DNA of 64,000 nt from JBBDLF01 sp040879025 (GTDB lineage Bacteria > Pseudomonadota > Gammaproteobacteria > Pseudomonadales > Pseudohongiellaceae), in contig JBBDLF010000037.1 in assembly GCA_040879025.1 (NCBI GenBank), positions 174,618 to 238,617 on the forward strand, read 5' to 3'. Position 1 is the first letter of the stretch. Every line of letters starts with the position of its first letter. Both the position numbers and the translations under genes were made by a program. The notes under the pieces are model-generated. The model was not told the DNA's origin. It ran no database searches and was given only the letters and a program-made list of their open reading frames with translations. Below, piece by piece: positions 63,858-64,000 of this stretch.

Positions 63858-64000
63858 CGAATGAAAGCTGGTGCTGGTGATTCGTAGCAACAGGATAATG
63901 AATTATCGGTGGGGAGTATATGCAAATATGACATACAAAGGCGACGTAGGCACGTATACCTATGGCGCGGGGGCGGCGGGTCCTCACGCGGTCACCAGCG

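Noticed and set aside
63858..64000. A ubiC or other gene at the right edge
   Set aside because: None of the six frames in these 143 bp shows recognisable UbiC or PhoB sequence.

Overview
This window is the replication-origin region of a gammaproteobacterial chromosome. Gene order matches pseudomonads and relatives: hemF-tsaC-purE-dprA-LysM / def-fmt-rsmB-trkA-trkH, glyQS, gyrB-recF-dnaN-dnaA, an oriC-like gap, then rpmH-rnpA-yidD-yidC-mnmE-mnmG-rsmG-parA-parB-atpIBEFHAGDC-glmU-glmS. I cannot name a genus from sequence alone; the GC-rich core, 807-residue GyrB, Par system and Trk/Ubi genes fit a Pseudomonas- or Cellvibrionales-like lineage.

Layout. (1) 1-9.7 kb: a divergent pair of operons, heme/tRNA-modification/DNA-uptake genes leftward and def-fmt-rsmB-trkAH rightward. 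(2) 9.7-15.2 kb: LpxL-type lipid A acyltransferase, glyQS, gmhB, PlsC. (3) 15.2-26.1 kb: gyrB, recF, dnaN and dnaA leftward; an AT-rich gap with DnaA boxes; rpmH to mnmE rightward. Two ParB-binding parS-like palindromes sit inside recF, and parA-parB lies about 24 kb away. (4) 26.07-38.61 kb: a roughly 12.5-kb integrated island between mnmE and mnmG. (5) 39.1-54.2 kb: mnmG, rsmG, parAB, the whole F1Fo ATP synthase operon, glmU and glmS. (6) 54.2-64 kb: an RpiR/HexR-type regulator, a FemAB-like protein, DUF938 methyltransferase, yaaA, two unknowns, a YciA-type thioesterase, uvrD, glutaryl-CoA dehydrogenase and ubiA.

The island is the accessory part. The last 18 bp of mnmE (26055-26072) recur with one mismatch at 38589-38606 in the same orientation, so both ends of an element that used the mnmE 3' end as its attachment site are visible, as in SGI1-type islands. 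Cargo in order: a small excisionase-like HTH protein, an AlbA_2/Schlafen-type protein with a GPES repeat, a type I restriction-modification locus (hsdM, hsdS, hsdR) interrupted by inserted genes, a PHP-plus-SMC-like ATPase (TrlF-like), an orphan DarG C-terminal domain, an HTH-nucleotidyltransferase/HEPN pair behind two tandem palindromic operators, and an integrase remnant pointing inward. All three hsd genes and the integrase are broken by single-base frameshifts, a TAG codon or truncation, while the accessory genes between them are open. The hsdR and integrase remnants are convergent and both lose their 3' ends at one junction near 38.22 kb, which suggests one deletion removed the ends of both and immobilised the island.

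Other unusual points: a ten-unit 7-bp tandem repeat fills the atpA-atpG gap and runs into the atpG ribosome-binding site, and a three-unit 7-bp repeat covers the atpB stop codon. No tRNA, rRNA or CRISPR array was recognised.
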